Below are positions 7,688 through 16,445 of a stretch of 64,000 nt of DNA, in pieces. The translations under genes and the position numbers were made by a program. The stretch is from Veillonella tobetsuensis. GTDB lineage: Bacteria > Bacillota > Negativicutes > Veillonellales > Veillonellaceae. The stretch's first letter is position 1. Each line of letters begins with the position of its first letter. The notes beneath the pieces were generated by a model. The model made no database searches. It worked only from the letters and a program-made list of their open reading frames with translations, and had not been told where the DNA came from. The stretch is from NCBI RefSeq assembly GCF_001078375.1, contig NZ_BBXI01000007.1:47941-111940 (forward strand). Reading direction: 5' to 3'.

Positions 7688-10600
7688 ATGACAAGGAAAA
7701 AATGGTGTCTTATTGGTGCAGCTGTTTTAGGTCTGGGCGTAGCAGGAGTGGCTACGACAATCAATCCTATTGCACAACAATATGTAGCACCCATGGTACA
7801 GGAACAACTACATAAAACAGTAAGAGGCACCATCCAATACGAATCTATGCATATAGCATGGAATGGAGATGTGGAACTACAGAATGTTACAGTTCGAGAT
7901 GAACAAAATCATTTGGTCGCAACCGTTCCAACAATGGCAGTGTCTTTGAAATGGATATCAATACCATCTATTCTACAAGGGTCTTCTCAGGGATCCGCTA
8001 TCGTGTCCACAATTACTATGGAACGACCTGAAGTTCACGTATGGCAATTAGCCGATGGAACTTGGAATGTAAATTCTTTAGTTGTGTCGACGCCTAAGAG
8101 TAATAAGAAATCCTTTGATGGGAACATTGTTGTTAATGATGCTACAGGTATCATTCGATTTAAGGATGGTAATGTACATAGACTTACAAAATTGGATGGC
8201 AATGTTGCGTTGAATTTAGATGGTATGTCAAAAGGGGCTTTGAATGGTTTGCTTGATAATCATTCCTTTGCTCTTAATGGTTCTGTAGATATGAATAAAA
8301 CAGAGGATTTTGATCTTTTCGTACAAGCGGATATGGTTGATATCTCTGGCTTTATGAATCTTGTGCCAATAAAGAAAAATATATCTATATCTAAAGGTAT
8401 ATTGCATGATGTGAAAACCCAAATTAAAGGGCGAGATGGGGCCTATACGATGGCGGGAAGCCTCTCCTTTGATGGTGTTAACGGATCCTATAAAGATGGA
8501 GCATCTACGTATACGATTACCGAAGGGAATGGACGTATATTTTTCCAAAATAAAAATATCTTAATCAGCCAAAGTAAATGGAATGTAAACAATCAAGCTG
8601 TAAAACTTAACGGCTTGGTGACATTAGATGATAAAGTAGGATTAAATCTTAACGCTGTAGCAGATTCTGTAGCATTAGAGGCTTTCACGGAAAATCAAAT
8701 TAGTGGTACTGTTGGCGGACGTGTTCATATTGGTGGTACTAGTGTTGACCCTTATGTGTCTGGCACTATTAAGAGTAGTGGTTTTTCTTATGGGGACTAC
8801 CACATTGATAGCGGAGATGCAAATATTGCTTATTATAATAGTACATTAGATATCCGTGATGCTACATTATATGTTGGTCGCGGTAGTGTAAAAGCTAAGG
8901 GTCAATATAATTTTGATAGTGGTGATTTTTCTGTGGATAGCACCATTCACGATGCAGAAATTGCTTCATTTACACAGAATTTATCGTATCCTGTATCTGG
9001 TGTGATGAATGGTAGAGTTCTTGTTAATGGTAAAAATAGCATTATTACTGTTATAGAAGGCGATGTTAGAGGTTCTAATATCGTTTCCAGTGGTGTTGCA
9101 GTGGACTCAGCACAGGCTACGTTCCGTAAGTCCGGCAATCACACTGATGTGGCTGTTGTTGGTGATATGGGAAATGGTAAGATTAGTGGCTATGGCACTA
9201 TAGAAGGAAATCAGTTAAATTTATCTTTATCCGCAGATTCCATTGATGCAACTAGCTTTAATGGTTTTATTGGAAATGGTTTAGCTGGCACGCTTACGGG
9301 CCATGCACTTGTAACTGGAGATATAGATAATGTATCGGTAGAGGGGCGCATTACTAGTCCTGAAATAATTTATAATGGCAGTCGTTTGAACTCGATTAAT
9401 GCGGGCTTTACAATAAAAGACCATGTTTTAGATTTGCAAGATGCCTCTATTGGTGATGGCGATGGTGCTTTCACAGTTAATGGTACTTTGAATTTGAAAT
9501 CTAAAGCTTTATCTATGCGTGCCCGTGCAAAGGCAGTTCGCATAGAAAATCTTATTAGGCCATTTAGCAATATACCGATTACAGGCTGGTTTGAATCTGA
9601 AAATGATATTCATGGCACCTTAGATAATCCATATATTCAAGGTCATTCTCGTTTATATGATGGTTCGTATAATGGCAAATTAATTAGTGACGCTAATTTT
9701 GACTATACATTAAAAGATAAGGTACTTACACTATCAAACTTTACCGTTCAAGGTTATGGTGCTATTATTCGTGGCTCTGGTACCGCATCAGAGTCAGTCT
9801 TAGATATTAATTTAGACGGTAAGGATATAGATATAGGTCGCTTGTTAGTCAATACAGATTATAATGTGAAAGGTTATGTACAAGCAAAAGGCCATATTGG
9901 CGGTTCCTTATATAATCCTAATTTTAATGGAACTGTAACCTCTAATCTGCTCGTAATCAATGGAGAGGGGATTAGCAATGTAGATGGCACGATTTATGCG
10001 GATAAAACCGTTATCAATCTAGAAAACTTTGGTTTTGATGAAGAAAATGGTGGCCGATATACGGCACGGGCAGGTATGTCGCTCGTAGGGGATAAGCGTC
10101 TATTCGGAACTTTGCAAATTACCAATGGTCGTGTATCCAATCTTTTGGCATTACTTGGTAAACCAGTAGATACATTAGATGGTTCTTTGAGCGGAACCGT
10201 TGATTTAGGTGGTACTTATAATAATCCGAACATTAATGTAGTAGGTTCTATCAACAATGTATCTATAGATGACAAAGTGGTAGGAGATGCAAAAGTTGAT
10301 GTAGCTTTAGAAAATCGTAAATTTAAAATTCGTACATTAAAGTTACCTGTTGATGATGGTCTTGTTGCAGCGGGCGGTACAATTGATTTGGATGGCGATG
10401 CAGATTTACAAATTGCTGTTCGCGATGTTGATATCAAGCCATTCTTGCCTCTTATCGGTAAGGATATTAAAGCTACTGGTTCCGTTACAGGCGTTATTAA
10501 TATGACAGGAGCTACGAAAAATCCTAAGGTTGAACTCTCTGCAAGTTTAGCGAACGGATCTTATAATGGGATTGACATAGATCAAGGCTTTGTATTGGCT

Positions 10601-11977
10601 ACCATGCAAGATCATGTTATCAATGTCCAACGTATTCAAGGTGCAAAAGGGGATTATAAGCTAAGTGTTTATGGAAGAATCCCGCTAGCTGCTTTATATA
10701 CTACAGGATATCTTGATGCTAATGATTCTAAAGCTATGGATATGACTGTTGATTTCAATGAAGCAGGTATGGCTGTTATCCCACTCGTTACTGATACTGT
10801 TCAAGATGCAACAGGTGCGCTGAAAGGTGTCGTTCATATAACCGGAACTCTAGACCAACCACAGGCGTATGGGACTGTATCTGTTCGAAACGGTACCATG
10901 AAGATTAAGAGCCTTGGCAATGACATTAAAAATATTGATGGCGATTTGATTTTCTCAGGTCAACAAGGTGACTTCCAGTCTCGTATATCTATGGGGAAAG
11001 GTTCTGCAGGGTTAGCGGCTAAGATTAACTGGACAGGACATACGATGACTAGCTATCGTATGGCGGCTCAGTTAGAAGGACTTAATATAGCCAATGAATA
11101 TGTTGATGGACCTTTAAACGGTGAACTCTACATAGCAGAAAAAGATGGAATTCCAACACTTATGGGGAATTTAAATTTAGAGAATATTAAATTTAAGATT
11201 CCATTGGCTCTTGAGTCTAGTGAAAGTACTCGTAATATAGGGATTGATGTTAATGTTCACGCTGGTAAAAATGTGCGTCTCTATGACAAAACCTTGTATA
11301 ATATGCAAATTAAAGGAGATGTTCATTTTGGAGGCTCTGTTTTCGAACCTTCTGCTAGTGGTCAGTTTAATGTGGTGAGTGGTACCTTTAAATATCTAAG
11401 TCATACTTTTGATATTAATAAGGGGACCGCTACCTTTGCAACAGGGTCTTACTTGCCGATGCTTCAAATTGAAGCCGATACAAATGTGGGGAACTATAAT
11501 ATTAGCCTGGGTGTAAAAGGCACTGTGGACCATATGGACTTAACGCTTAAGTCAGAACCAGCACTATCACGGAAACAAATCATTTCCATGTTAACCTTTG
11601 GTCGTGGCGAGCCTTCGAATAGTAGTACTATTACAAATGAAGATGCGAATGCTTTGGCTGTGGCTAGTGCGCAAATGTTTGCTTTTGGCTATGTACAAGA
11701 TGCAATGAAAAATGCATTGGGCCTAGATCGTGTGAATATTACAACAGGATCGATTGATCCTAATGAACCGACTAGTAAGGAAACTGCGGGGAATTATAAC
11801 ATTGAAATTGGCAAGTATGTATTGCCAAGAACGATGATTACCTATACACAGGGAATCAATAATAAGCAAAACAAATATGGTATTGAATATTCGTTAAGAC
11901 GAAGTGTTAAATTTAATGCTTGGCATACATCACAGGGTAGTACATACATTGGTGGTCGTTGGACACGCGAGTTTTAA
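7688..11977 (+). CDS. tamB: TamB: translocation and assembly module / AsmA-like lipid-transfer protein
   Basis: About 1430 residues from ATG 7688 (a GTG at 7676 in the same frame is possible; AGGTG at 7672-7676 fits either poorly). One N-terminal membrane helix, then more than 1000 residues of repetitive beta-strand sequence ('GTVTSNLLVINGEGISNVDGTIYADKT' type units) expected of the TamB beta-taco groove, and a conserved C-terminal TamB domain with the LSRKQIISMLTFGRGE block and a terminal Phe (RWTREF). TamB-like proteins span the periplasm and help insert outer-membrane proteins or carry phospholipids. It sits directly before bamA with no TamA gene, so BamA may be its outer-membrane partner, as in other bacteria lacking TamA. 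Confidence 0.92.
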   Translation: MTRKKWCLIGAAVLGLGVAGVATTINPIAQQYVAPMVQEQLHKTVRGTIQYESMHIAWNGDVELQNVTVRDEQNHLVATVPTMAVSLKWISIPSILQGSSQGSAIVSTITMERPEVHVWQLADGTWNVNSLVVSTPKSNKKSFDGNIVVNDATGIIRFKDGNVHRLTKLDGNVALNLDGMSKGALNGLLDNHSFALNGSVDMNKTEDFDLFVQADMVDISGFMNLVPIKKNISISKGILHDVKTQIKGRDGAYTMAGSLSFDGVNGSYKDGASTYTITEGNGRIFFQNKNILISQSKWNVNNQAVKLNGLVTLDDKVGLNLNAVADSVALEAFTENQISGTVGGRVHIGGTSVDPYVSGTIKSSGFSYGDYHIDSGDANIAYYNSTLDIRDATLYVGRGSVKAKGQYNFDSGDFSVDSTIHDAEIASFTQNLSYPVSGVMNGRVLVNGKNSIITVIEGDVRGSNIVSSGVAVDSAQATFRKSGNHTDVAVVGDMGNGKISGYGTIEGNQLNLSLSADSIDATSFNGFIGNGLAGTLTGHALVTGDIDNVSVEGRITSPEIIYNGSRLNSINAGFTIKDHVLDLQDASIGDGDGAFTVNGTLNLKSKALSMRARAKAVRIENLIRPFSNIPITGWFESENDIHGTLDNPYIQGHSRLYDGSYNGKLISDANFDYTLKDKVLTLSNFTVQGYGAIIRGSGTASESVLDINLDGKDIDIGRLLVNTDYNVKGYVQAKGHIGGSLYNPNFNGTVTSNLLVINGEGISNVDGTIYADKTVINLENFGFDEENGGRYTARAGMSLVGDKRLFGTLQITNGRVSNLLALLGKPVDTLDGSLSGTVDLGGTYNNPNINVVGSINNVSIDDKVVGDAKVDVALENRKFKIRTLKLPVDDGLVAAGGTIDLDGDADLQIAVRDVDIKPFLPLIGKDIKATGSVTGVINMTGATKNPKVELSASLANGSYNGIDIDQGFVLATMQDHVINVQRIQGAKGDYKLSVYGRIPLAALYTTGYLDANDSKAMDMTVDFNEAGMAVIPLVTDTVQDATGALKGVVHITGTLDQPQAYGTVSVRNGTMKIKSLGNDIKNIDGDLIFSGQQGDFQSRISMGKGSAGLAAKINWTGHTMTSYRMAAQLEGLNIANEYVDGPLNGELYIAEKDGIPTLMGNLNLENIKFKIPLALESSESTRNIGIDVNVHAGKNVRLYDKTLYNMQIKGDVHFGGSVFEPSASGQFNVVSGTFKYLSHTFDINKGTATFATGSYLPMLQIEADTNVGNYNISLGVKGTVDHMDLTLKSEPALSRKQIISMLTFGRGEPSNSSTITNEDANALAVASAQMFAFGYVQDAMKNALGLDRVNITTGSIDPNEPTSKETAGNYNIEIGKYVLPRTMITYTQGINNKQNKYGIEYSLRRSVKFNAWHTSQGSTYIGGRWTREF

Positions 11978-11982
11978 CAATG

Positions 11983-12030
11983 ATGACTATAATGGAGAAA
12001 CTTAATAAGGGCCTTCATTATAGTCATTTT
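11983..12030 (+). terminator. Terminator after tamB
   Basis: Perfect 12-bp inverted repeat ATGACTATAATG (11983-11994) and CATTATAGTCAT (12016-12027), then TTTT. The loop contains a small AAGG-G-CCTT palindrome. Confidence 0.75.
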
Positions 12031-12079
12031 AATTTCATAAAATTGAATTATAGTAGTACTAATTCCCAGTATTATATGA

Positions 12080-12085
12080 TATAAT
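12080..12085 (+). promoter_or_regulatory. Probable -10 box of the bamA promoter
   Basis: A perfect TATAAT at 12080-12085, 47 bases before the bamA ATG and behind the tamB terminator. No good -35 is seen 17 bp upstream (TACTAA). AGGAGG at 12121-12126 is the ribosome site for ATG 12132. Confidence 0.5.
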
Positions 12086-12131
12086 AATAAAGATTTAATA
12101 CTCTTTAAGAGGGATAGTTTAGGAGGATTTT

Positions 12132-14300
12132 ATGTTAACAAGCAAAGCCTATAAACGTATGCTCGCAGCATCCGTGTTGACTGCCGTTATGGGTACTGGC
12201 AGTGTTTTTGCTGCGGAAGTGCAAACGGGCTATACACCAGTTATGAATGCATCCACTACTGCAGATGCAGCGACTACTGAAGATACAACAACAAAAGCAG
12301 CTGTATATAATGCAGGTACTGAAAAAGGTGCTAATACACAAGATGATACTGATGCGGCTATTTTAGCAGCTCGTGGTGATACTACATTATCTTCTGATGG
12401 TACCGTAGTACAAGGTTCCGATGGTACTGTAACTGTTAATAATGCAGCGTTAAAGACTGATGATAAACAAGTTAAAATGATATCCAAAACAACAGCCGGC
12501 ACAGATTTGGATAAGGTTGCTGAAAATGGTCAAGCACAAGCTGTGACATCTATTGAAGCACAATTTGTTTCATCTGCTAGTGCAGAAACTGTAAATCCAT
12601 ATGTAGGTAAAACAATTACAGGGCTTTCTGTTTCTGGCGTATCTCCTGAGTATGCTGCTCAATTAATGACCTTGCTTTCTGAAAGAGTAGGCGATGCTGT
12701 TTCTGTTGATGGCGTTTTTAAAGATATACAAAGCTTGGGTAATAGTGGTTATCTTTCTGAAGTTAATCCTATCTTCACAACGGTTCCAGAAGGCGTAAAA
12801 ATCGACTTTGCTGTTGTAACTAATCCTGTAGTAAGCGGCGTTGTATTCGAAGGTAATTCCGTTTATACATCTCAAGTATTGACTAACTATATGGCGATTC
12901 CTGAAGGTCAAATCATGAACTCCGTATATGTAGGTCAAAAAATTCAAGGTATTAATGCAGCTTATGCTCGTGATGGCTATATGTTAGCTCATGTAGATGG
13001 CATTGCTGTAGATGATAATGGCATGATTCATGTTCATATCGTAGAAGGCATTGTTGAAGCGATTGTACCAGCAGGTAACAAAAAAACTCGCGATAAGGTT
13101 ATTACTCGTGAATTCGTACAAAAAACTGGTAAACCATTCAATAAATTCTTGGTGCGTCGTTCCGTAGAACGCGTATATAACTTAGGTTTCTTTGATGATG
13201 TAAACGTACGTATGTTGCCAGGTGATAAAAATCCTAACAACGTAATCATCGAAATCGACGTATTAGAACATAAAACTGGTACTATTACATTAGGTGCTGG
13301 TTACTCTAAAGCTGATGGCTTAATGGGTATCATTGAGTTTGGTGAAGAAAACCTTCGTGGTACTGGTGACAAATTCAAAGTTCATTGGGAAATCGGTGGT
13401 AAGAAAAAATATAAAAACTATCAAGTTTCTTACTTGAAACCTTGGATTGACCACAGAGGCACATCTCTTGGTTTCTCCTTCTTCAACCGCGAAGACGAAT
13501 ATACTGATTACAACAGTGATGGTAGTGAAGTTGCAGAATACAATAAAAAATCTAGAGGCTTCAATATCTCCTTTGGTCGTCAAACAGGTGAATATACACG
13601 TGATTACTTAACATTAGAATCCCGCAAGGATACTTATAGATTTGATCCTGATGAAAATTCTAACAGCTTGTATCGCTATGATATGGATGGTACTTATGGA
13701 CCAAATAATGGTATTGATTTCAAAGGTATGAATTATGTTGGTAAAAACTTTGGTACTATTAACTCCATTACATGGCAAAAGGTATACGATTCCCGTGATA
13801 ACATTTATGAACCAACTCGTGGTCGTCGTATTTCCTACACTGCACAATGGGCTGGTCATGGCTTAGGCGGTGACTTTGATTTCTATAAATTCACAGCTGA
13901 AATGCGTGCATACAAAAAAATCGGTTCCAAAAATGTATTAGCATTCCGCGCACGTGGTGGCTTTATCCAAGGTGATGCACCTTATAGCCAATTATTCACA
14001 TTAGGTGGTGCAGATACATTGCGTGGTTATGAAGATGATCAATTCCGCGGTAAGAATATGTATAATGCGACATTAGAATTCCGCTTCCCTATCGTTAAAA
14101 AGGTAAGTGGCGCATTATTTACAGATATCGGTGATGCATGGGATGCACCAAATGTTCCATGGTATAAAAACACTAAGAGCTTCAACTATGGCGTTGGTGC
14201 CGGTGTTCGTATCACTACACCAATCGGTCCAGTTAAACTTGACTATGGTGTTGGTAAAGATAAGAAGAAATTCCACTTCAGTTTTGGTACACAATTCTAA
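12132..14300 (+). CDS. bamA: BamA: outer membrane protein assembly factor (Omp85)
   Basis: 722 residues. Signal peptide to about residue 27 (SVFA|AEV), then a Thr/Ala/Asp-rich low-complexity stretch (about 30-150). Next come only three POTRA-like domains (about 160-232, 233-305, 306-382) rather than five, then a 16-strand Omp85 barrel (383-722) with the LRGYEDDQFRG loop-6 motif and an FGTQF C-terminus. It folds and inserts outer-membrane proteins, here including the OmpM porins encoded downstream. Followed by three Skp-like chaperone genes and lpxD, the same order as bamA-skp-lpxD in E. coli. No BamB-E genes are visible. Confidence 0.95.
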   Translation: MLTSKAYKRMLAASVLTAVMGTGSVFAAEVQTGYTPVMNASTTADAATTEDTTTKAAVYNAGTEKGANTQDDTDAAILAARGDTTLSSDGTVVQGSDGTVTVNNAALKTDDKQVKMISKTTAGTDLDKVAENGQAQAVTSIEAQFVSSASAETVNPYVGKTITGLSVSGVSPEYAAQLMTLLSERVGDAVSVDGVFKDIQSLGNSGYLSEVNPIFTTVPEGVKIDFAVVTNPVVSGVVFEGNSVYTSQVLTNYMAIPEGQIMNSVYVGQKIQGINAAYARDGYMLAHVDGIAVDDNGMIHVHIVEGIVEAIVPAGNKKTRDKVITREFVQKTGKPFNKFLVRRSVERVYNLGFFDDVNVRMLPGDKNPNNVIIEIDVLEHKTGTITLGAGYSKADGLMGIIEFGEENLRGTGDKFKVHWEIGGKKKYKNYQVSYLKPWIDHRGTSLGFSFFNREDEYTDYNSDGSEVAEYNKKSRGFNISFGRQTGEYTRDYLTLESRKDTYRFDPDENSNSLYRYDMDGTYGPNNGIDFKGMNYVGKNFGTINSITWQKVYDSRDNIYEPTRGRRISYTAQWAGHGLGGDFDFYKFTAEMRAYKKIGSKNVLAFRARGGFIQGDAPYSQLFTLGGADTLRGYEDDQFRGKNMYNATLEFRFPIVKKVSGALFTDIGDAWDAPNVPWYKNTKSFNYGVGAGVRITTPIGPVKLDYGVGKDKKKFHFSFGTQF

Positions 14301-14316
14301 TATTGAGACATATTAT

Positions 14317-14350
14317 GGTGAAAGCACCTTCCTTAGAGGGGGCTTTCACC
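14317..14350 (+). other. Hairpin between bamA and the first skp-like gene
   Basis: GGTGAAAGC (14317-14325) pairs perfectly with GCTTTCACC (14342-14350), and the interior CCTTCC/AGAGGG can pair further. There is no T tract after it, so it is more likely an mRNA-stability or partial-attenuation structure than a full terminator. It could lower expression of the downstream genes relative to bamA. Confidence 0.5.
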
Positions 14351-14408
14351 AATATCTCTATTATGGCACTCGTAGTGCTTACATTAACAGAAATGAGGAA
14401 TGTTCATT

Positions 14409-14891
14409 ATGATGAGAATGATGAATAACAAGACGAATGTGAAAATATTCTCTATTGTTATTGCTGCAGTTTTTATTATTGGTATTGGTGCATTGGCGTA
14501 TACACAAATGGCCACACCAGGCAGCAGCGCTGCTAGTAATGTTGGTATTATCGACATGAGCCGATTAGATAATCCGGAAAATCCTGTATATGTGAAGGCC
14601 GCAAAGGAATTTACTGATTATCGCAGTCAAGTAGCAGCTGATATGCAAGCAAAGGTAGATGCCGCTCAAGATGATGCGACTAAAGCAAAAATCAAACAAG
14701 AAGCACAAGCTAATGTAGAAAAGAAAATGGAAGAAATGAATAAACAGATGGCTAATAAAACAATGGAAGCTGCTAAATCTGTTGGCGATGCTAAAGGTTT
14801 ATCCGTTGTTCTTCCTAAAGAAGCTGTTCTTTATGGTGGCGTAGATATTACAGATCAAGTACTTAAGAAACTTGCATCAGATGCAAAATAA
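14409..14891 (+). CDS. OmpH/Skp-like periplasmic chaperone, membrane anchored (copy 1)
   Basis: About 160 residues from ATG 14409 (GAGGA at 14395-14399, 9 bases upstream; ATG 14400 is an alternative). An N-terminal hydrophobic helix (about residues 14-33) is followed by an OmpH-like core: strand NVGIIDMSRL, a charged coiled coil (KFTDYRSQVAADMQAKVD... region), and a closing segment GLSVVLPKEAVLYGGVDITDQVLKKL, which is the usual Skp/OmpH C-terminal signature. Expected to hold unfolded outer-membrane proteins in the periplasm. The helix has no obvious cleavage site, so it may stay attached to the inner membrane. First of three such genes in a row. Confidence 0.8.
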   Translation: MMRMMNNKTNVKIFSIVIAAVFIIGIGALAYTQMATPGSSAASNVGIIDMSRLDNPENPVYVKAAKEFTDYRSQVAADMQAKVDAAQDDATKAKIKQEAQANVEKKMEEMNKQMANKTMEAAKSVGDAKGLSVVLPKEAVLYGGVDITDQVLKKLASDAK

Positions 14892-14927
14892 TAACGATAC
14901 ACTAGTAATCGGATAAGGGTGAGCAGT

Positions 14928-15896
14928 ATGGGGCTAAAAAAACGGTACATAGGATTATTTCTGTTTTTAGTAGCTGCACTGATTGCAATGTATGGAGCCT
15001 ATGGATTTATTACTAATCGACAATCTTCGAATGGACCGTCTATTGGGGTGGTACAAATTGAAGATGTACTAGAGTTTAATCCGTCTTATGAAGATTATAA
15101 GCTTGCAAAGCAAGAGTTAGAACAATTAAGGACTCAATATGCTTTGGAACAAGAGGCATTAAACACTAAATCTGAGATGCAGGAAGAACAACTAAAATCA
15201 TTGTCTCTAGATACAACTTTGTCGGACGCATTGAATGTGGAATTGCAAACACGTATTGCAACGAAACAAAATCAACTTAATGCACAGCTCGATGCAAAAC
15301 GGGCTGAGTTAGTTAAGAAATATATGGAAGAACTTAAGTATTCTAACAAGGGTTATGACTTGGAAATCGTAAACTTGCAATTGCAGTTATATGCTTTTGA
15401 AAGTCGGATTTTTATTGATGAGGCTCAAAAAGAGGCTGCACTAAGTCAAAAAGCTAAAATAGAAAACCGTCTTCAAGAGTTATTGGCTAAACGCAAACCG
15501 TCAAATTTTGATCTAGATTCGATACGATCTAAAGTAGATGCAGAATTAAAACCTATCCGTGATGCGGCGGAACGAGAATTAAAGCAGTATGCAGAGTCTG
15601 TACAGGCTGAATTAGCTAAAAAACGTGATACAATGATGCAAAATCAAGCAAAGGCTATTGTGTCATCTAATAAATTGCCAGTTCCTCAAGAGTGGAATGA
15701 TAGTTGGGCTAAAAAATTGTCAGATAAAGAGGCAGAAGTAAATGCACTGCATGAAGCGATTTTAGAGGATGTGCGTATGCGTGTTGCTATTATTGCTCAG
15801 GAACGTCATTTAGATCTCGTTTTGATTGATCATGGTGGAAATATCAAGGGACTTGATATAACGGATGCTGTCAAAGCATCGTATCGGGTTCAGTAA
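14928..15896 (+). CDS. Long coiled-coil OmpH/Skp-like protein (copy 2)
   Basis: 322 residues from ATG 14928 (AAGGGTGA just upstream; GTG 14919 also in frame). One N-terminal membrane helix (about residues 8-27), a strand IGVVQIEDVLEFNP, then about 220 residues of highly charged coiled coil, and a final RHLDLVLIDHGGNIKGLDITDAVKAS that matches the Skp/OmpH end motif. It is twice the normal Skp length, as if the tentacle coil was lengthened. Lies between two normal-length Skp-like genes with short spacing (36 and 10 bases), so they are one operon. It probably is a membrane-anchored periplasmic chaperone; its exact role is unknown. Confidence 0.7.
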   Translation: MGLKKRYIGLFLFLVAALIAMYGAYGFITNRQSSNGPSIGVVQIEDVLEFNPSYEDYKLAKQELEQLRTQYALEQEALNTKSEMQEEQLKSLSLDTTLSDALNVELQTRIATKQNQLNAQLDAKRAELVKKYMEELKYSNKGYDLEIVNLQLQLYAFESRIFIDEAQKEAALSQKAKIENRLQELLAKRKPSNFDLDSIRSKVDAELKPIRDAAERELKQYAESVQAELAKKRDTMMQNQAKAIVSSNKLPVPQEWNDSWAKKLSDKEAEVNALHEAILEDVRMRVAIIAQERHLDLVLIDHGGNIKGLDITDAVKASYRVQ

Positions 15897-15906
15897 GGAG
15901 TATATG

Positions 15907-16419
15907 ATGAATAAAAAAGTAAAATCTTTAATTTTAGGTGCTACAATGATTATGGCACTACCAATTATCGGTGGCTGTGGTGGCAACAACATCGGCTATG
16001 TAGATTCTCAAAAAATTATGACGCAAACATCTAAGTCTATTGAAATTAATAAAGAAATCAATGCAAAAGGCAAAGAACTACAAGCTAAGGTTGATGCTGC
16101 TGATGCAGAAGCTAAATTGCAAGTTATGACTGAAGCAAAGCAAGATTTTGATGCTTTCAGTGCATCTAAAACTCAAGAGTTGAAACAATATGTGGATCAA
16201 CAAGTCAATGAATTAGCAAAAGAGAAAAAATTAGATGTAGTACTACTTAAAGGTGCAGTTATTGGTGGTGGCGTAGATGTAACCGATGATTTAATTAATA
16301 AAATGGGGAAAGCATCTGATGAGGATATTAAAGCCGCTGAAGCAGAAGTGAACGCACAAGACGCTCAGCAAGGTGAAACTCAACAAGCTCAACCAGCTGA
16401 AGCAGCAACAGCACAATAG
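15907..16419 (+). CDS. OmpH/Skp-like lipoprotein (copy 3)
   Basis: 171 residues from ATG 15907 (AAGGAG at 15895-15900, 6 bases upstream; ATG 15904 is an alternative with tight spacing). The N-terminus is a lipoprotein signal peptide ending LPIIGGC, so the mature protein should be lipid-anchored at that Cys. The core has IGYVDSQKIM, a coiled coil, and KLDVVLLKGAVIGGGVDVTDDLINKM, the OmpH end motif. A Gln/Ala/Glu-rich tail closes it (about residues 135-171). Its lipid anchor sets it apart from the two helix-anchored relatives just upstream. Followed by lpxD after 26 bases. Confidence 0.8.
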   Translation: MNKKVKSLILGATMIMALPIIGGCGGNNIGYVDSQKIMTQTSKSIEINKEINAKGKELQAKVDAADAEAKLQVMTEAKQDFDAFSASKTQELKQYVDQQVNELAKEKKLDVVLLKGAVIGGGVDVTDDLINKMGKASDEDIKAAEAEVNAQDAQQGETQQAQPAEAATAQ

Positions 16420-16445
16420 TCATTAATACTTGGGGGGACTTAATC

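Noticed and set aside
12051..12062. TAGTAGTACTAA upstream of bamA as a FapR-type fatty-acid regulator site
   Set aside because: Only half the FapR consensus is present and it is not symmetrical; insufficient to support the call.
14107..14412. Open frame overlapping the end of bamA and running into the skp-like gene
   Set aside because: Out of frame with bamA, no ribosome site, and it crosses a stable hairpin; the bamA frame is clearly the coding one.
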